Below are positions 1 to 8,409 of a stretch of DNA of 64,000 nt, piece by piece. The translations under genes and the position numbers were made by a program. Source of the DNA: Pseudoflavonifractor sp. 524-17 (lineage in GTDB: Bacteria > Bacillota > Clostridia > Oscillospirales > Oscillospiraceae). The stretch spans positions 1-64,000 of the forward strand of contig NZ_QWEK01000018.1 in the NCBI RefSeq assembly GCF_009935845.1, in the 5' to 3' direction. How positions within the stretch are numbered: position 1 is the stretch's first letter; every line of letters starts with the position of its first letter. Below the pieces are notes generated by a model. The model did no database searches and was not told the DNA's origin. It was given only the letters and a program-made list of their open reading frames with translations.

Positions 1-58
1 CACAGACAACAAGCCCTTTCGGCTGCTTGAACAATTTTACCGCCTTATTTTTGTCTAA

Positions 59-427
59 CTTTTTGGGCGCACTTCACCGGAGGATGCGCCCTTTTACTTC
101 AAGGATTATCATAACTACTACAAAACCCGGCGGGGCTATCATCCTCGCTCCCTCAACTCCAACGGCGGCTGGAACGTGATCGGCTGCATGTCTTTCCTCA
201 ACCAGCCTATCCTGGCTTACGCGGGCGAGATCCGCAGCGCGGTTCTGGTGATACACGGTGAGAAGGCCCACTCCTGCTATTTCAGCAGAGATGCCTTTGC
301 CAAGCTGAACGGAGACAATAAGGAACTGCTCCTTATCCCCAATGCCGTCCACACCGATCTCTATGACCGGACGGACATCATTCCTTTTGACAAGCTGGTT
401 GATTTCTTCCAGAAAAATCTGAAATAG
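59..427 (+). pseudogene. Alpha/beta-hydrolase, C-terminal remnant
   Basis: The frame is open from about base 59 and reads the C-terminal part of a small alpha/beta-hydrolase of the kind found beside flavodoxin and aldo/keto-reductase genes in gut anaerobes. Visible pieces are YYKTRRGYHPRS, a VLVIHGE strand, AHSCYF and a late NAVHTDLYDR motif whose His is the expected catalytic His. An in-frame stop at 56-58 separates it from the window edge, and the 18 codons before that stop do not resemble the family. The half carrying the nucleophile is therefore missing. It is a truncated relic or a gene broken by a frameshift near base 56. The fold call is from motif recognition only. Confidence 0.55.
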
Positions 428-518
428 CACATTTGGGGATGGGTACGGCGTCAAAAGCGCCGCGCCTCAGAGTGTCAAAAAACGCAAAATTTGAAGGCTC
501 CGGAGGGAAGGATAGTGT

Positions 519-545
519 GAAAGGGAACCGTCAGGGTTCCCTTTC
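519..545. terminator. Hairpin between hydrolase and flavodoxin remnants
   Basis: An 11-bp perfect stem (GAAAGGGAACC with GGTTCCCTTTC) with a 5-nt loop follows the hydrolase remnant. No clear T-run follows on the plus strand (next bases are GCGTTC), so termination is plausible but not certain. Confidence 0.4.
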
Positions 546-587
546 GCGTTCAAGCAAACCAGCTTTCAGTTTTATTAGGAGAACACT

Positions 588-811
588 ATGAAAACTCTTG
601 TATTAAACGGCAGTCCCCGTCCTAACGGAAATACAAAAGGTATGGTCGAAGCATTTCGGGAGGGCGCTGTGTCGGCTGGTCATCAGGTAAGGGTGTTTTC
701 CTGGACTATCTGGGATTAGAGGGCATGGGTGTATTTACTGCCTGTGGTAGGGAAAACGGCTCCCCCGGCAAGCGCACAGAACTGCGCCGCTTTGGCGCGG
801 AATTGAAATGA
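588..811 (+). pseudogene. Flavodoxin-family (NADPH-dependent FMN reductase) gene with internal deletion
   Basis: A good start (ATG after TTAGGAGAACACT) begins the classic flavodoxin-like N-terminus MKTLVLNGSPRPNGNTK, where the SPRPNGNT loop binds the FMN phosphate. This frame ends at 717-719 after 43 codons. From about base 692 another frame reads VFLDYLGLEGMGVF and then RFGAELK and stop, which is the normal C-terminal end of the same family (usually about 180-200 residues). Roughly 110-130 internal codons are missing and the two ends are joined out of frame. The gene cannot make a functional flavoprotein. It is followed by a second, frameshifted flavodoxin gene, so this stretch is decaying. 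Confidence 0.75.
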
Positions 812-855
812 GCTCCCCCTTCCGGTGCGAAAAGCACGTCATGAAAGGAGATGTA

Positions 856-1483
856 ATGATGAAGGTCTTGCTATTAAACGGCAGTACCCGCAGGAATGGC
901 TGCACCTACCTCGCCCTCACAGAAATCGCAAAGATATTGCACGCCGAAGGGGTGGAGACAGAGCTCATTCAAATGGGCGGCGGTTCTGTCCGGGACTGCA
1001 CCGGCTGCAATGGCTGTGCCGAAAAAGGCCGGTGTGTCTTTGCCGGCGATATGGTGAATGAGATCATTGCCAAGGCTCAGGAGGCTGACGGCTTTGTATT
1101 TGGCTCTCCCGTCTGCTATGCCCACCCCAGCGGACAAATTTTGTCCCTGTTGGGATAGTGTCTTTTACGCCGGAGGCAGCGCGTTCACTCACAAGCCGGG
1201 AGCTGCGGTAGTGACGGCGCGCCGCGCCGGGGCAACGGCTTCGCTGGATGTGCTGAACAAATATATGACAGACGCCGAAATGCCCGTTGTGTCCTCCACC
1301 TATTGGAACATGGTCTATGGTCCTGCCCCTGAGCTGGTGGAGCAGGACAAGGAGGGCCTGCAGACTGTGCGGAATCTGGGGCGGAATCTGGCGTGGCTGC
1401 TGAAATGTATCCGTGCAGGGCGGCAGAACGGCATTGTGCCTCCCTTCTCAGAAACAGCCTGTTGGACAAACTTCAACCGATAA
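856..1483 (+). pseudogene. Flavodoxin-family FMN reductase, single frameshift
   Basis: ATG 856 follows AAAGGAGATGTA. The protein starts MMKVLLLNGSTRRNGCT (FMN-phosphate loop) and carries DCTGCNGCAEKGRC, a Cys-rich stretch common in Clostridial flavodoxin-like iron-sulfur/FMN reductases. After FVFGSPVCYAHPSG the frame stops at 1156-1158. The adjacent frame continues without loss into DSVFYAGGSAF, VVTARRAG and WNMVYG, ending at 1483. One extra G in the GGG at 1152-1154 explains the break; removing it restores a roughly 208-residue protein of normal family length. It could be a true mutation or a sequencing error. The decayed neighbours favour mutation. Start 808 is unlikely because it has no ribosome site. 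Confidence 0.75.
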
Positions 1484-1498
1484 AATGATGGAGGTACT

Positions 1499-3586
1499 AT
1501 GGGCAAAAGGATATCTTTCCGCCTTGTTTTGATTTGTTTTCTCCTTACCATAACCGCCTGTGCGGCGCAGGCAGGCGGCTCTGAACAGGGCAGTCAAGCA
1601 AAGCCGTCCAGTCAGGAAGCCGGCTTTGCCGATGTTCCCGCGGACGCGTGGTATGCCGAGGCTGTTCAATATTGCAGGGAAAATGGTTTAATGGCCGGCA
1701 CTTCGGATACCACCTTTGTGCCGGAAGCGCCCCTGACCCGTGCCATGCTTATTGCGATCCTGTGGCGGCAGGAGGGAAAACCGGCGGTGAATTACCTCAC
1801 GCAGTTCTCCGATGTGCCAACTGGCCAGTGGTACAGTGAAGCCGTCTGCTGGGCAGCCGGAGAAAAGCTGATAGCTGGCTATGGCGACGGCCGGTTTGGC
1901 GCCAATGACCCTATTACTCAGGAACAGATGAGTCTGATTTTTCAGCGGTATACCGGCCAGCCAGTCACCAAAGATATCCCCGGCTTTGACGGCAGCTCCA
2001 AGAACGCCACAAGAGCTCAGGCCGCGGCGGCAGTGATGAACTGTGCCCAGCTTTTACAGCAGGGCACAGTTGGGGGAAAGGTGCTGGTGGCCTATTTCTC
2101 CGCCACTGGCAATACCCGTCCGGTGGCGGAGGCGGTGGCCGAGGCGACGGGCGGCGACCTCTTTGAAATCGTACCTGCTCAGCCCTACACTGCCGCCGAT
2201 CTGAACTACAACACCGGCTGCCGGGCCAATGCCGAGCAGAACGACCCGGACGCACGGCCTTCCATTGCAAACGCTGTGGAGGATATGGAGCAGTATGACG
2301 TGGTGCTCATCAGCTTCCCAATCTGGTGGGGCCGCGCGCCCAAGATCATCCACACCTTTCTGGAGACCTACGATCTGAGCGGCAAAACCATCGCCACCTT
2401 CTGCACCTCCGGGGGCAGCGGCCATGAGGACGCCACACTTCGGAGCTACGAGCCAAACGCCGCCTGGCTGGAAGGCCGGCGATTCTCCGGTACCTCTCAG
2501 GTGAATGACTGGGTAAGCAGTCTTGACTTGCCCAAAACTGCGGACGGGGAGGCAAATAAGATGTATATTCAGAGCGGAAATACCGTCTGGACGGTGGCCT
2601 TGGAGAACAATCCTTCGGTCACGGCATGGAAAGAGCTGCTGTCCAAAGGGCCGCTGACTGTGGATATGAGCGATTACGGCGGATTTGAGAAGGCGGGCAG
2701 TATTGGTGCAACGCTTACCCAGACCAACCGGCAAATTACCGCCAGGCCAAGAGACATCATTCTCTATCAGGGCAGCAGTGTTAGCATCTATTACGGTGAA
2801 AACACCTGGAATTTTACCCGTTTGGGACAGGTGGACAGCGTTACAGAATCCGAGCTTAGGGCTGTGCTGCAAGCCGGCGGCGGTAATATCTCCGTTACCT
2901 TTTCGATAGACGAACCAATAGGGGGCAGCGGGGCAAGGGCGTTTGATTTTGAGACCAAAACCGTCACTCTCAGCAGCGGCTATGAGATGCCCATCAACGG
3001 GCTGGGGACATACAATCTCCATGGGGAAAGCTGCGTCAATTCTGTCAAGTCCGCCCTGGCCAGCGGGGTCCGGCTTATTGACACCGCATCCGCCTACGGC
3101 AACGAAGAAGAAGTGGGCCAAGCCATCAGAGAGGCCATGGAAGCCTTTGTTGAGGACGGAAAAATCCGTTCTCTTGGCCTGTCCAACTGGTATGTCGAGG
3201 AACTGGAAGAATTTCTGCCCCAGGTGACGATTCCTCCTGCGCTGGTGCAGAATGAGATTCATCCATACTACCAGGAAAATGATGTGATTCCCTATATCCA
3301 AGGACTCGGTATTGTGGTGCAGGGCTGGTATCCGCTTGGCGGCCGCGGCCACACGGCGGAGCTGTTAGGGGATGAAGTGATCTCCGGCATCGCACACGCC
3401 CATGGCGTATCTTCCGCTCAAGTGATTCTGCGATGGAACCTGCAAAAGGGCGTGGTGGTTATCCCCGGCTCCAGCAATCCGGAGCATATCAAGGAAAATA
3501 CTGAACTGTATGATTTTACATTGAACGATGCGGAAATGGAGCAGATCAATGCTCTTGACCGGAACGAAAAGCATGATTGGTATTAA
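1499..3586 (+). CDS. Fused lipoprotein: SLH repeats, flavodoxin, cyclophilin-like and deleted aldo/keto reductase domains
   Basis: The 695-residue protein has a lipoprotein signal peptide with lipobox ITAC (Cys21), so it should be exported and lipid-anchored. SLH-type repeats follow at about 43-90 and 103-150, with a degenerate third to about 185. A flavodoxin domain spans about 194-345 (VAYFSATGNTRPVA phosphate loop). A cyclophilin-like beta domain spans about 353-470. An aldo/keto-reductase-like region spans about 481-695. The reductase keeps the Asp and Tyr of LIDTASAYGNEE, but jumps from REAMEA straight to FVEDGKIRSLGLSNW. About 50-60 residues that normally hold the catalytic Lys and His are gone, so reductase activity is unlikely. 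Separate neighbouring genes encode these domains in relatives, so the fusion may be a product of serial deletion. RBS: GGAGG before the ATG. Confidence 0.8.
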   Translation: MGKRISFRLVLICFLLTITACAAQAGGSEQGSQAKPSSQEAGFADVPADAWYAEAVQYCRENGLMAGTSDTTFVPEAPLTRAMLIAILWRQEGKPAVNYLTQFSDVPTGQWYSEAVCWAAGEKLIAGYGDGRFGANDPITQEQMSLIFQRYTGQPVTKDIPGFDGSSKNATRAQAAAAVMNCAQLLQQGTVGGKVLVAYFSATGNTRPVAEAVAEATGGDLFEIVPAQPYTAADLNYNTGCRANAEQNDPDARPSIANAVEDMEQYDVVLISFPIWWGRAPKIIHTFLETYDLSGKTIATFCTSGGSGHEDATLRSYEPNAAWLEGRRFSGTSQVNDWVSSLDLPKTADGEANKMYIQSGNTVWTVALENNPSVTAWKELLSKGPLTVDMSDYGGFEKAGSIGATLTQTNRQITARPRDIILYQGSSVSIYYGENTWNFTRLGQVDSVTESELRAVLQAGGGNISVTFSIDEPIGGSGARAFDFETKTVTLSSGYEMPINGLGTYNLHGESCVNSVKSALASGVRLIDTASAYGNEEEVGQAIREAMEAFVEDGKIRSLGLSNWYVEELEEFLPQVTIPPALVQNEIHPYYQENDVIPYIQGLGIVVQGWYPLGGRGHTAELLGDEVISGIAHAHGVSSAQVILRWNLQKGVVVIPGSSNPEHIKENTELYDFTLNDAEMEQINALDRNEKHDWY

Positions 3587-3589
3587 AAA

Positions 3590-3631
3590 GGTCTCTCCAT
3601 ATGCCCTGCTGCATATGGAGAGACCTTTTTT
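3590..3631 (+). terminator. Intrinsic terminator after the fused lipoprotein gene
   Basis: A 14-bp perfect stem (GGTCTCTCCATATG and its complement) with an 8-nt loop is followed by TTTTTT, 4 bases after the stop codon. Confidence 0.92.
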
Positions 3632-4042
3632 CATCCGGCAGGCCAAACAGTCCTGCGCGGATGCCCGGCTCGGAAAAGGCGGTACACGAGAGCCCCGAAA
3701 ATTCTGTGTAAAAGGAGATAAAAAGCATCCTATCAGTCAAGAACGGGAAAACGAACCGTTACAAGACGAACTGGGTGGAACCAAAGATATTCTGACTGAT
3801 GCTGGTCTGGTTCTTCTTCCGCAGCTATGGCCTGAACTCCCCGTTCCGGCTGTTTGCTGTTTCTTTGTTCTTACAGCGGTTCCCCTTTTCAGCGTACCGG
3901 TATAGCTCCCGATGGCTCCAAAGAATATAGATAGAACGCAGGGGAATATACTTATGGCTCTCGTGGATGGTGTTCTGCACCTCCCGCCTATAAGGTGTTA
4001 CAGCACAAGATGTTGGAAAATAATGGTATCTCCTGAGGCCGA
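3632..4042. other. Gene-poor stretch between terminator and MATE-like gene
   Basis: About 410 bases with no recognisable gene. Several frames stay open for 60-100 codons on either strand, but none has a convincing start or a recognised family. One AAAGGAGATA sequence near 3712 is not followed by a start codon. Base composition is less GC-rich than the main chromosome, like the rest of the first 5 kb. It may be a relic of further deleted genes. Confidence 0.4.
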
Positions 4043-5317
4043 TCAGGACGATACGGGCCGAGCATTCCGCTCCGACCAAGCAAAAAGAAGCGTACCGCAA
4101 ATGGCGTTGACGCACATCCCGAAGCCAAACAGACAACAAATGAACTCAATGCTGGCGGAAAACACGCCATGCCAGTAAAGGTAATACATAATCCCATAGT
4201 ATCCAATGTTAACAACAGCAGAAATCGCACAATTATACGCTGTTTTTCCTGCGGCCGTAAATATATTACTAAAAATGGAGCTCACGGCATAGGCAGCGTA
4301 AAACGGCAGCAGTGTGAAAACAATGCGGCAGATGGGCTCTGGGTCTTCGATTCCCATTATGTACTGGAAAAATGGCTTCCACGCAGGTCTGGAGATCGCC
4401 CACAGAAGAACAATAACAGCGGCAGCTTTGAAATAGTTTCCGACCCGCTCCGGCGTGTTTTCCCGCTTTATAATCTCCGCAAGGGCTGAAATGGGAATGA
4501 GCAAAAACCCCCAGATAAAATTGTTTGCCACCCAATAGTTCCCCTGCTCCGCCACATCATTGACCATTTTGCAGACGATCAGAGCGTAAATGAGGTTATC
4601 CAACAGGATCTGAGCGCCGGAAAACGCCCCAATCTTCGCCCATTGCCGGAGCCACCCATATCCATTTGCGGATGACTGTGCCGGCGCCTGCCAAAATCTT
4701 GAATGTTCCACCAGCGCAAAGCAAATTAGTCCCGCAAAGAGGTTGATCGCGATGTTTGAACATGCAGCCCCATTTACCCAAAACACCGGAATGAAGAATA
4801 GATCCGCCAAAATGGTCAGGGCGGCCCTCCCTACCGTGAGAGCCACGATATAGGACGGCTTCCCTGCAACAACAAATACCACCACAGCAAAGCTGGAAAT
4901 ATATCCCGCAATGAATGCGATCGTCTCCAAGCGCAGATAGCAGATGATATCAGCGCTCGCGTCACCTGTCATGAATTGTGTGATATTTGAGCACAAGACA
5001 AAACAAACAATGGAAAAGACGGCATACAGTGTGGTGGAAACCACAAAGCTGCAATGGATTCGCTGTTTCAATACGCCTGGCTCACCTTTTACTGTATTGA
5101 GCAAATGATACAGCGGCACGATCAGGAATGCCTGGAGCGTTTCGTTGAGCAAATCGAACCATTCGATATGGCCAGCAATCCCAAGTCCGTCCGTATCTGG
5201 AACACTGCTGATGAGACTGGTCCGAACGCATTGGTGCAGAAATGGGATGATAAGAAGCAAGCATAAGGACAGAAACAGATCTCTCCGGCTGTTTCGTTCA
5301 AAAGGTGGATTTTTCAT
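4043..5317 (-). CDS. MATE-like multidrug/polysaccharide-type membrane exporter
   Basis: A 424-residue polytopic membrane protein with about 12 hydrophobic segments. It has the general MATE pattern: an early Leu-rich helix, AGYISSFAVVVFVVAGKPSY in the N-lobe, AKIGAFSGAQILLDNLIYAL starting the second lobe, and ISALAEIIKR at a loop. It is somewhat short for the family (usually 440-470). The start chosen is the ATG reading MKNPPFERN; an upstream TTG in frame adds 15 basic residues and is possible. Both have weak ribosome sites (AAGAGA). Base composition is lower in GC than the following operons, so transfer is plausible. Substrate cannot be inferred. Confidence 0.6.
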   Translation of the reverse strand: MKNPPFERNSRRDLFLSLCLLLIIPFLHQCVRTSLISSVPDTDGLGIAGHIEWFDLLNETLQAFLIVPLYHLLNTVKGEPGVLKQRIHCSFVVSTTLYAVFSIVCFVLCSNITQFMTGDASADIICYLRLETIAFIAGYISSFAVVVFVVAGKPSYIVALTVGRAALTILADLFFIPVFWVNGAACSNIAINLFAGLICFALVEHSRFWQAPAQSSANGYGWLRQWAKIGAFSGAQILLDNLIYALIVCKMVNDVAEQGNYWVANNFIWGFLLIPISALAEIIKRENTPERVGNYFKAAAVIVLLWAISRPAWKPFFQYIMGIEDPEPICRIVFTLLPFYAAYAVSSIFSNIFTAAGKTAYNCAISAVVNIGYYGIMYYLYWHGVFSASIEFICCLFGFGMCVNAICGTLLFAWSERNARPVSS

Positions 5318-5436
5318 AGATCTCTTATAAAAGCGAGCAAATTTTCTTTTATTACAGCGCAACTATCCGCCTATTATAACTTCCAAATAACAAAGCCGCC
5401 GCCTTGTACATGATGGGTTGAAAAAGCTTCCTCCTG

Positions 5437-6264
5437 TCATCTTTCAAACGGAATTCCCAGCCACTGAAGGTCCAGCTCCAGCGCGGCCAGGAAGATATCC
5501 GGCTTGACCCGCTCCCCGTGGAAGTCGCTTCCCCCGGACACATGCAGCCCGTATCTTTTTGCCAGCTTCAGATAGAATTCCGTCTGCGCCAGGGTGTGCC
5601 GCGGATAGAAGCACTCGATGGCGTCCAGTCCGTACTCTTTCAGCCTGCGCACCAGGGCCTCCACCTGTTCCTCAGACGCCCGCAGCTGGTATGGATGGGC
5701 CAAAGAGACGGCCCCTCCGGCGGATTTGATGGCCGCCACGCAGGTTTCCATATCCGCCTTAAAGCGCTCAATCCGCTGGTATTCCTCAGTATCCAGATAG
5801 CGGTCAAAGGCCTCCCGGTTTGTGGCTGCATAGCCCTGCCGCACCAGCACCTGGGCGAAGTGGGGCCGGGCGATGATCTCCCCGCCGGCCACCTCTTCCA
5901 CCTCGTCCAGAGAGATATAAACCCCTTTTTCCCGCAGGAAGTCAATGATCCGATATTTCCGCTCATCCCGCCCAGCCTTCAGCTTTTTACACAGCTCTGT
6001 CAGGGGTGAGGGCACCATGGTAAAGCCATAGCCTAAAATATGCAGGCTGCGGTGCTCCTTGGCGCCCAGTTCAATTCCCGGCACCACCCGCAGGTCTTGG
6101 GCAATCCCTGCCTGGATCGCCTCCGCCGCGCCCTCCGCTGTGTCGTGGTCCGTCAGGGCCAGCACCTCCAGCCCCCGGGCCTTTGCCAGCCCCACCAGCT
6201 CCGTGGGGGTATACTGCCCGTCTGAGGCAGTGCTGTGAGTATGAAGATCAGCCAAAACGGCCAT
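5437..6264 (-). CDS. PHP-domain metal-dependent phosphoesterase
   Basis: 275 residues, full length for the YciV/TrpH-like PHP family of cytoplasmic phosphatases (3',5'-nucleoside bisphosphate phosphatase type). Metal ligands are visible in order: DLHTHSTASDG (His8, His10), LTDHDT (Asp39, His40), GIEL (Glu65), HILGYGF (His75), RPHFA, SLAHPYQL and the final SGSDFHG. Family members hydrolyse phosphate esters such as pAp or 5'-oligonucleotide ends. The exact substrate here is not deducible. RBS AAAGGAGAT sits about 8 bases before ATG. It lies downstream of the bactofilin gene but is separated from it by a strong hairpin. Confidence 0.85.
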   Translation of the reverse strand: MAVLADLHTHSTASDGQYTPTELVGLAKARGLEVLALTDHDTAEGAAEAIQAGIAQDLRVVPGIELGAKEHRSLHILGYGFTMVPSPLTELCKKLKAGRDERKYRIIDFLREKGVYISLDEVEEVAGGEIIARPHFAQVLVRQGYAATNREAFDRYLDTEEYQRIERFKADMETCVAAIKSAGGAVSLAHPYQLRASEEQVEALVRRLKEYGLDAIECFYPRHTLAQTEFYLKLAKRYGLHVSGGSDFHGERVKPDIFLAALELDLQWLGIPFER

Positions 6265-6290
6265 CGAGCAGATCTCCTTTCTAAGATTTA

Positions 6291-6319
6291 CCCCAGCGCC
6301 CTTTCAACAGGCGCTGGGG
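6291..6319 (-). terminator. Hairpin in the PHP gene leader
   Basis: A perfect 10-bp stem (CCCCAGCGCC / GGCGCTGGGG) with a 9-nt loop lies between the bactofilin gene and the PHP gene. No T-run follows on the minus strand, so it may be a leader or processing hairpin rather than a full terminator. Confidence 0.45.
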
Positions 6320-6437
6320 TAAGCGAGAGTCTATTTGATAAATGGCAATCTCCCCAACAACAAGATTTTTTAACGCGGTATGGCGAAAAAGACTTGCTGT
6401 TTGGGCACCCTGACATTTTTCAAGCAAGGCCGGATAC

Positions 6438-6965
6438 TCAGCTTTCTTCTTCCTCCGCTTCCTCGCCCACCTTGTAGTTAGGGCCGAACTGGAGGTTGTC
6501 CAGGGCAGGTCCCTCCGGCTGGGCCGGAGCGGGGACCGCTTCCTCCCGAATCATGGTACTGCGGCCGTTCAGGCGGCTGCCGTCCTCCAGAACCATGGAA
6601 GGGGTGGTCACATCCCCCTCTACATTTCCTGTTTTTTCTAGACGCAGATGGCTGCGGGCCATAATATCACCCACAACATGGCCGGAAATGCGCACCACGT
6701 CCGCAGACACCGGTCCCTGAATGGTGCCGGTGCTGGTCACGATGACCGAACCGCTCACCGCGATCTCACCCTCTACGTTTCCTTCTACCTGAACAACGCC
6801 CTCACCCCGAATCGCGCCGGACACCGTCACGCCCTTGGTAATCACAGTATTGGGCCGCGGCTTGGGCAGACTGGGCAGTTCCTCCCTCTGCTCTTCTTCC
6901 TTGTCCACAATGGTACTCGGTTCTACTCTCGGTTCCACTCTTGTCTGTCCTCCAAACAGGCCCAT
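6438..6965 (-). CDS. Bactofilin-family polymer-forming cytoskeletal protein
   Basis: 175 residues. A short acidic N-tail (about 1-40) is followed by a beta-helical core from about 41 to 130, with regularly spaced Gly/Val turns (GAIRGEGVVQVEGNVEGEI, then GPVSADVVRISGHVVGDI). Bactofilins assemble spontaneously into filaments that scaffold cell-wall enzymes or define cell shape. The C-tail from about 145 is acidic and Pro-rich. RBS AGGGGAG lies upstream of ATG. It appears to be a single gene. Localisation should be cytoplasmic or membrane-associated; no transmembrane segment is visible. Confidence 0.88.
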   Translation of the reverse strand: MGLFGGQTRVEPRVEPSTIVDKEEEQREELPSLPKPRPNTVITKGVTVSGAIRGEGVVQVEGNVEGEIAVSGSVIVTSTGTIQGPVSADVVRISGHVVGDIMARSHLRLEKTGNVEGDVTTPSMVLEDGSRLNGRSTMIREEAVPAPAQPEGPALDNLQFGPNYKVGEEAEEEES

Positions 6966-7034
6966 AATTTGTTTCTCCCCTTTTTGTAAATATGAAGGCG
7001 GTTTCCGCCTGGGTCAACGGCAACATCCCACGGC

Positions 7035-7066
7035 ATTCCAGCATTCCCGGCTGTGAATGCTGGAAT
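7035..7066. terminator. Hairpin between NagZ-like and bactofilin genes
   Basis: A perfect 12-bp stem (ATTCCAGCATTC / GAATGCTGGAAT) with an 8-nt loop lies just after the end of the NagZ-like gene on the minus strand. A strong T-run is lacking on that strand. It probably ends the sfp-rnr-nagZ-like operon. Confidence 0.5.
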
Positions 7067-7101
7067 ATCCATTTAAATAAATCGGCAGTTTTTTCAAAAG
7101 T

Positions 7102-8409
7102 TTAAGGGGTCTGCCCCTGTGTTTCTGACAGCAGCGCCAGAAGGGCTCTGATCTGGGCGTTCACGGTCTCCACATCCGCCGGCCCGACCGGTTCATTGCT
7201 CAGGCCAGTCTGGTATTTCAGTGTCAGAATCCGCTGAACGCTCTCGTCCAGGCGGCTTTCCGGAATGCGTCCCTCTTCCACTGCGGCCAGAATGCTCTCA
7301 TAGGCCGCCGTCAGGTTTGCCTCCCCGCTGCAAATCAGCAGCACGTCGCACCCGGCCTCCACCGCCAGTACCGCGGCCGTCCCCATGTCGTAGGTATCCG
7401 CCACCGCCGCCATAGTCAGGTCGTCTGTGAACACCACTCCCTGAAAGCCCATCTCCCGGCGCAGCAGCCCGTCCACCACTTTTGGGGACAGGGAGGCGGG
7501 ACAGGATCCGTCCAGGGAGGTTTCCACAATATGGGCCACCATAATGGCGGGTATGCCCCGGTCGATGGCGGTCTGGAAGGGGAGCAGCTCCTGCCGCCGC
7601 AGCTCCTCCAGGGACTTTTCCACCACCGGCAGTCCCACGTGGGAATCGGCCGCAGTGTCTCCGTGGCCCGGGAAGTGCTTCGCCACCGGGATGACGCCCC
7701 GGTCCGTAATCCCCTCCCACAGGGCGCTGCCCAGCCGGGACACCGCGGCTGGATCTGTCCCCAGGGCCCGGCCTCCAATGACCGTGTTGTCCGGGTTGGA
7801 CCAGATGTCCAGGCAGGGGGCACAGTTCACATTCAGGCCGAAAGCGGCACACTCCGCCCCCAGCAGCCGGCCCAGCCGGGCACACAGGGTACTGTCCCCC
7901 GTCTGACCAAAGTCCAGCGCCTGGGGCACATCCGCCACCTCCGGCGGCATCCGGGATACCAGCCCCCCCTCCTCGTCCACACACAGAAAGAGGGGGATGT
8001 AGTCCCCGTTCAGCGCCTTGAGCCGGTTGGTCAGCCCGGTAAGCTGCTGGGCGCTGTCCACATTGTATCCGAAGAGGATGATGCCGCCCACCTGATATTC
8101 CTCTATGGCCTGCCGGGCGTCCTCTCCGGCCTCAACGCCCTCTATCCCCGCCACCAAAAGCTGGCCCACCTTCTGCTCCACTGTCATGGTCGCCAGCCGC
8201 CGCTCCGCGGGAGATTCCGTGGGAACCGGCGCGGGCTGGGGAGCGGGCGTGGGGCTGGCCGGAGCCGGCGTCACCGCCGCCGTAGCGGCAGGCGTACCGG
8301 CGTTCTGGTCCGCAGAGGGAAAGAGGGGTTCCCTCTCCCTGCCTCCGCCGCAGGCCGCCAGCGTGAGGGCGGTCAGAATCAGCGCCGGGAGGAGCCTGTG
8401 TCTTCTCAC
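7102..8409 (-). CDS. Glycoside hydrolase family 3 lipoprotein (NagZ-like beta-N-acetylhexosaminidase)
   Basis: 435 residues. A lipoprotein signal peptide ends in LAAC, followed by a Pro/Ala-rich linker to about 65 and then one GH3 N-terminal TIM barrel. The family signature KHFPGHGDTAADSH is present; its His/Asp dyad supplies the acid/base in NagZ-type enzymes. The nucleophile Asp is in VVFTDDLTMAA. Members remove N-acetylglucosamine from cell-wall muropeptides; a lipid-anchored extracellular form fits wall recycling in Gram-positives. The GTG start overlaps the rnr stop (GTGA), so translation is probably coupled. It lacks the C-terminal domain of long GH3 enzymes, as is usual for NagZ. Confidence 0.87.
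   Translation of the reverse strand: MRRHRLLPALILTALTLAACGGGREREPLFPSADQNAGTPAATAAVTPAPASPTPAPQPAPVPTESPAERRLATMTVEQKVGQLLVAGIEGVEAGEDARQAIEEYQVGGIILFGYNVDSAQQLTGLTNRLKALNGDYIPLFLCVDEEGGLVSRMPPEVADVPQALDFGQTGDSTLCARLGRLLGAECAAFGLNVNCAPCLDIWSNPDNTVIGGRALGTDPAAVSRLGSALWEGITDRGVIPVAKHFPGHGDTAADSHVGLPVVEKSLEELRRQELLPFQTAIDRGIPAIMVAHIVETSLDGSCPASLSPKVVDGLLRREMGFQGVVFTDDLTMAAVADTYDMGTAAVLAVEAGCDVLLICSGEANLTAAYESILAAVEEGRIPESRLDESVQRILTLKYQTGLSNEPVGPADVETVNAQIRALLALLSETQGQTP

Noticed and set aside
2054-3352. A 432-codon minus-strand open frame opposite the fused lipoprotein
   Set aside because: Opposite clear flavodoxin and reductase motifs; unfolded-looking composition.
3825-4139. A 104-codon minus-strand frame and overlapping plus-strand frames beyond the MATE-like gene
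   Set aside because: No ribosome site, no recognised family, and open only by chance in several frames at once.
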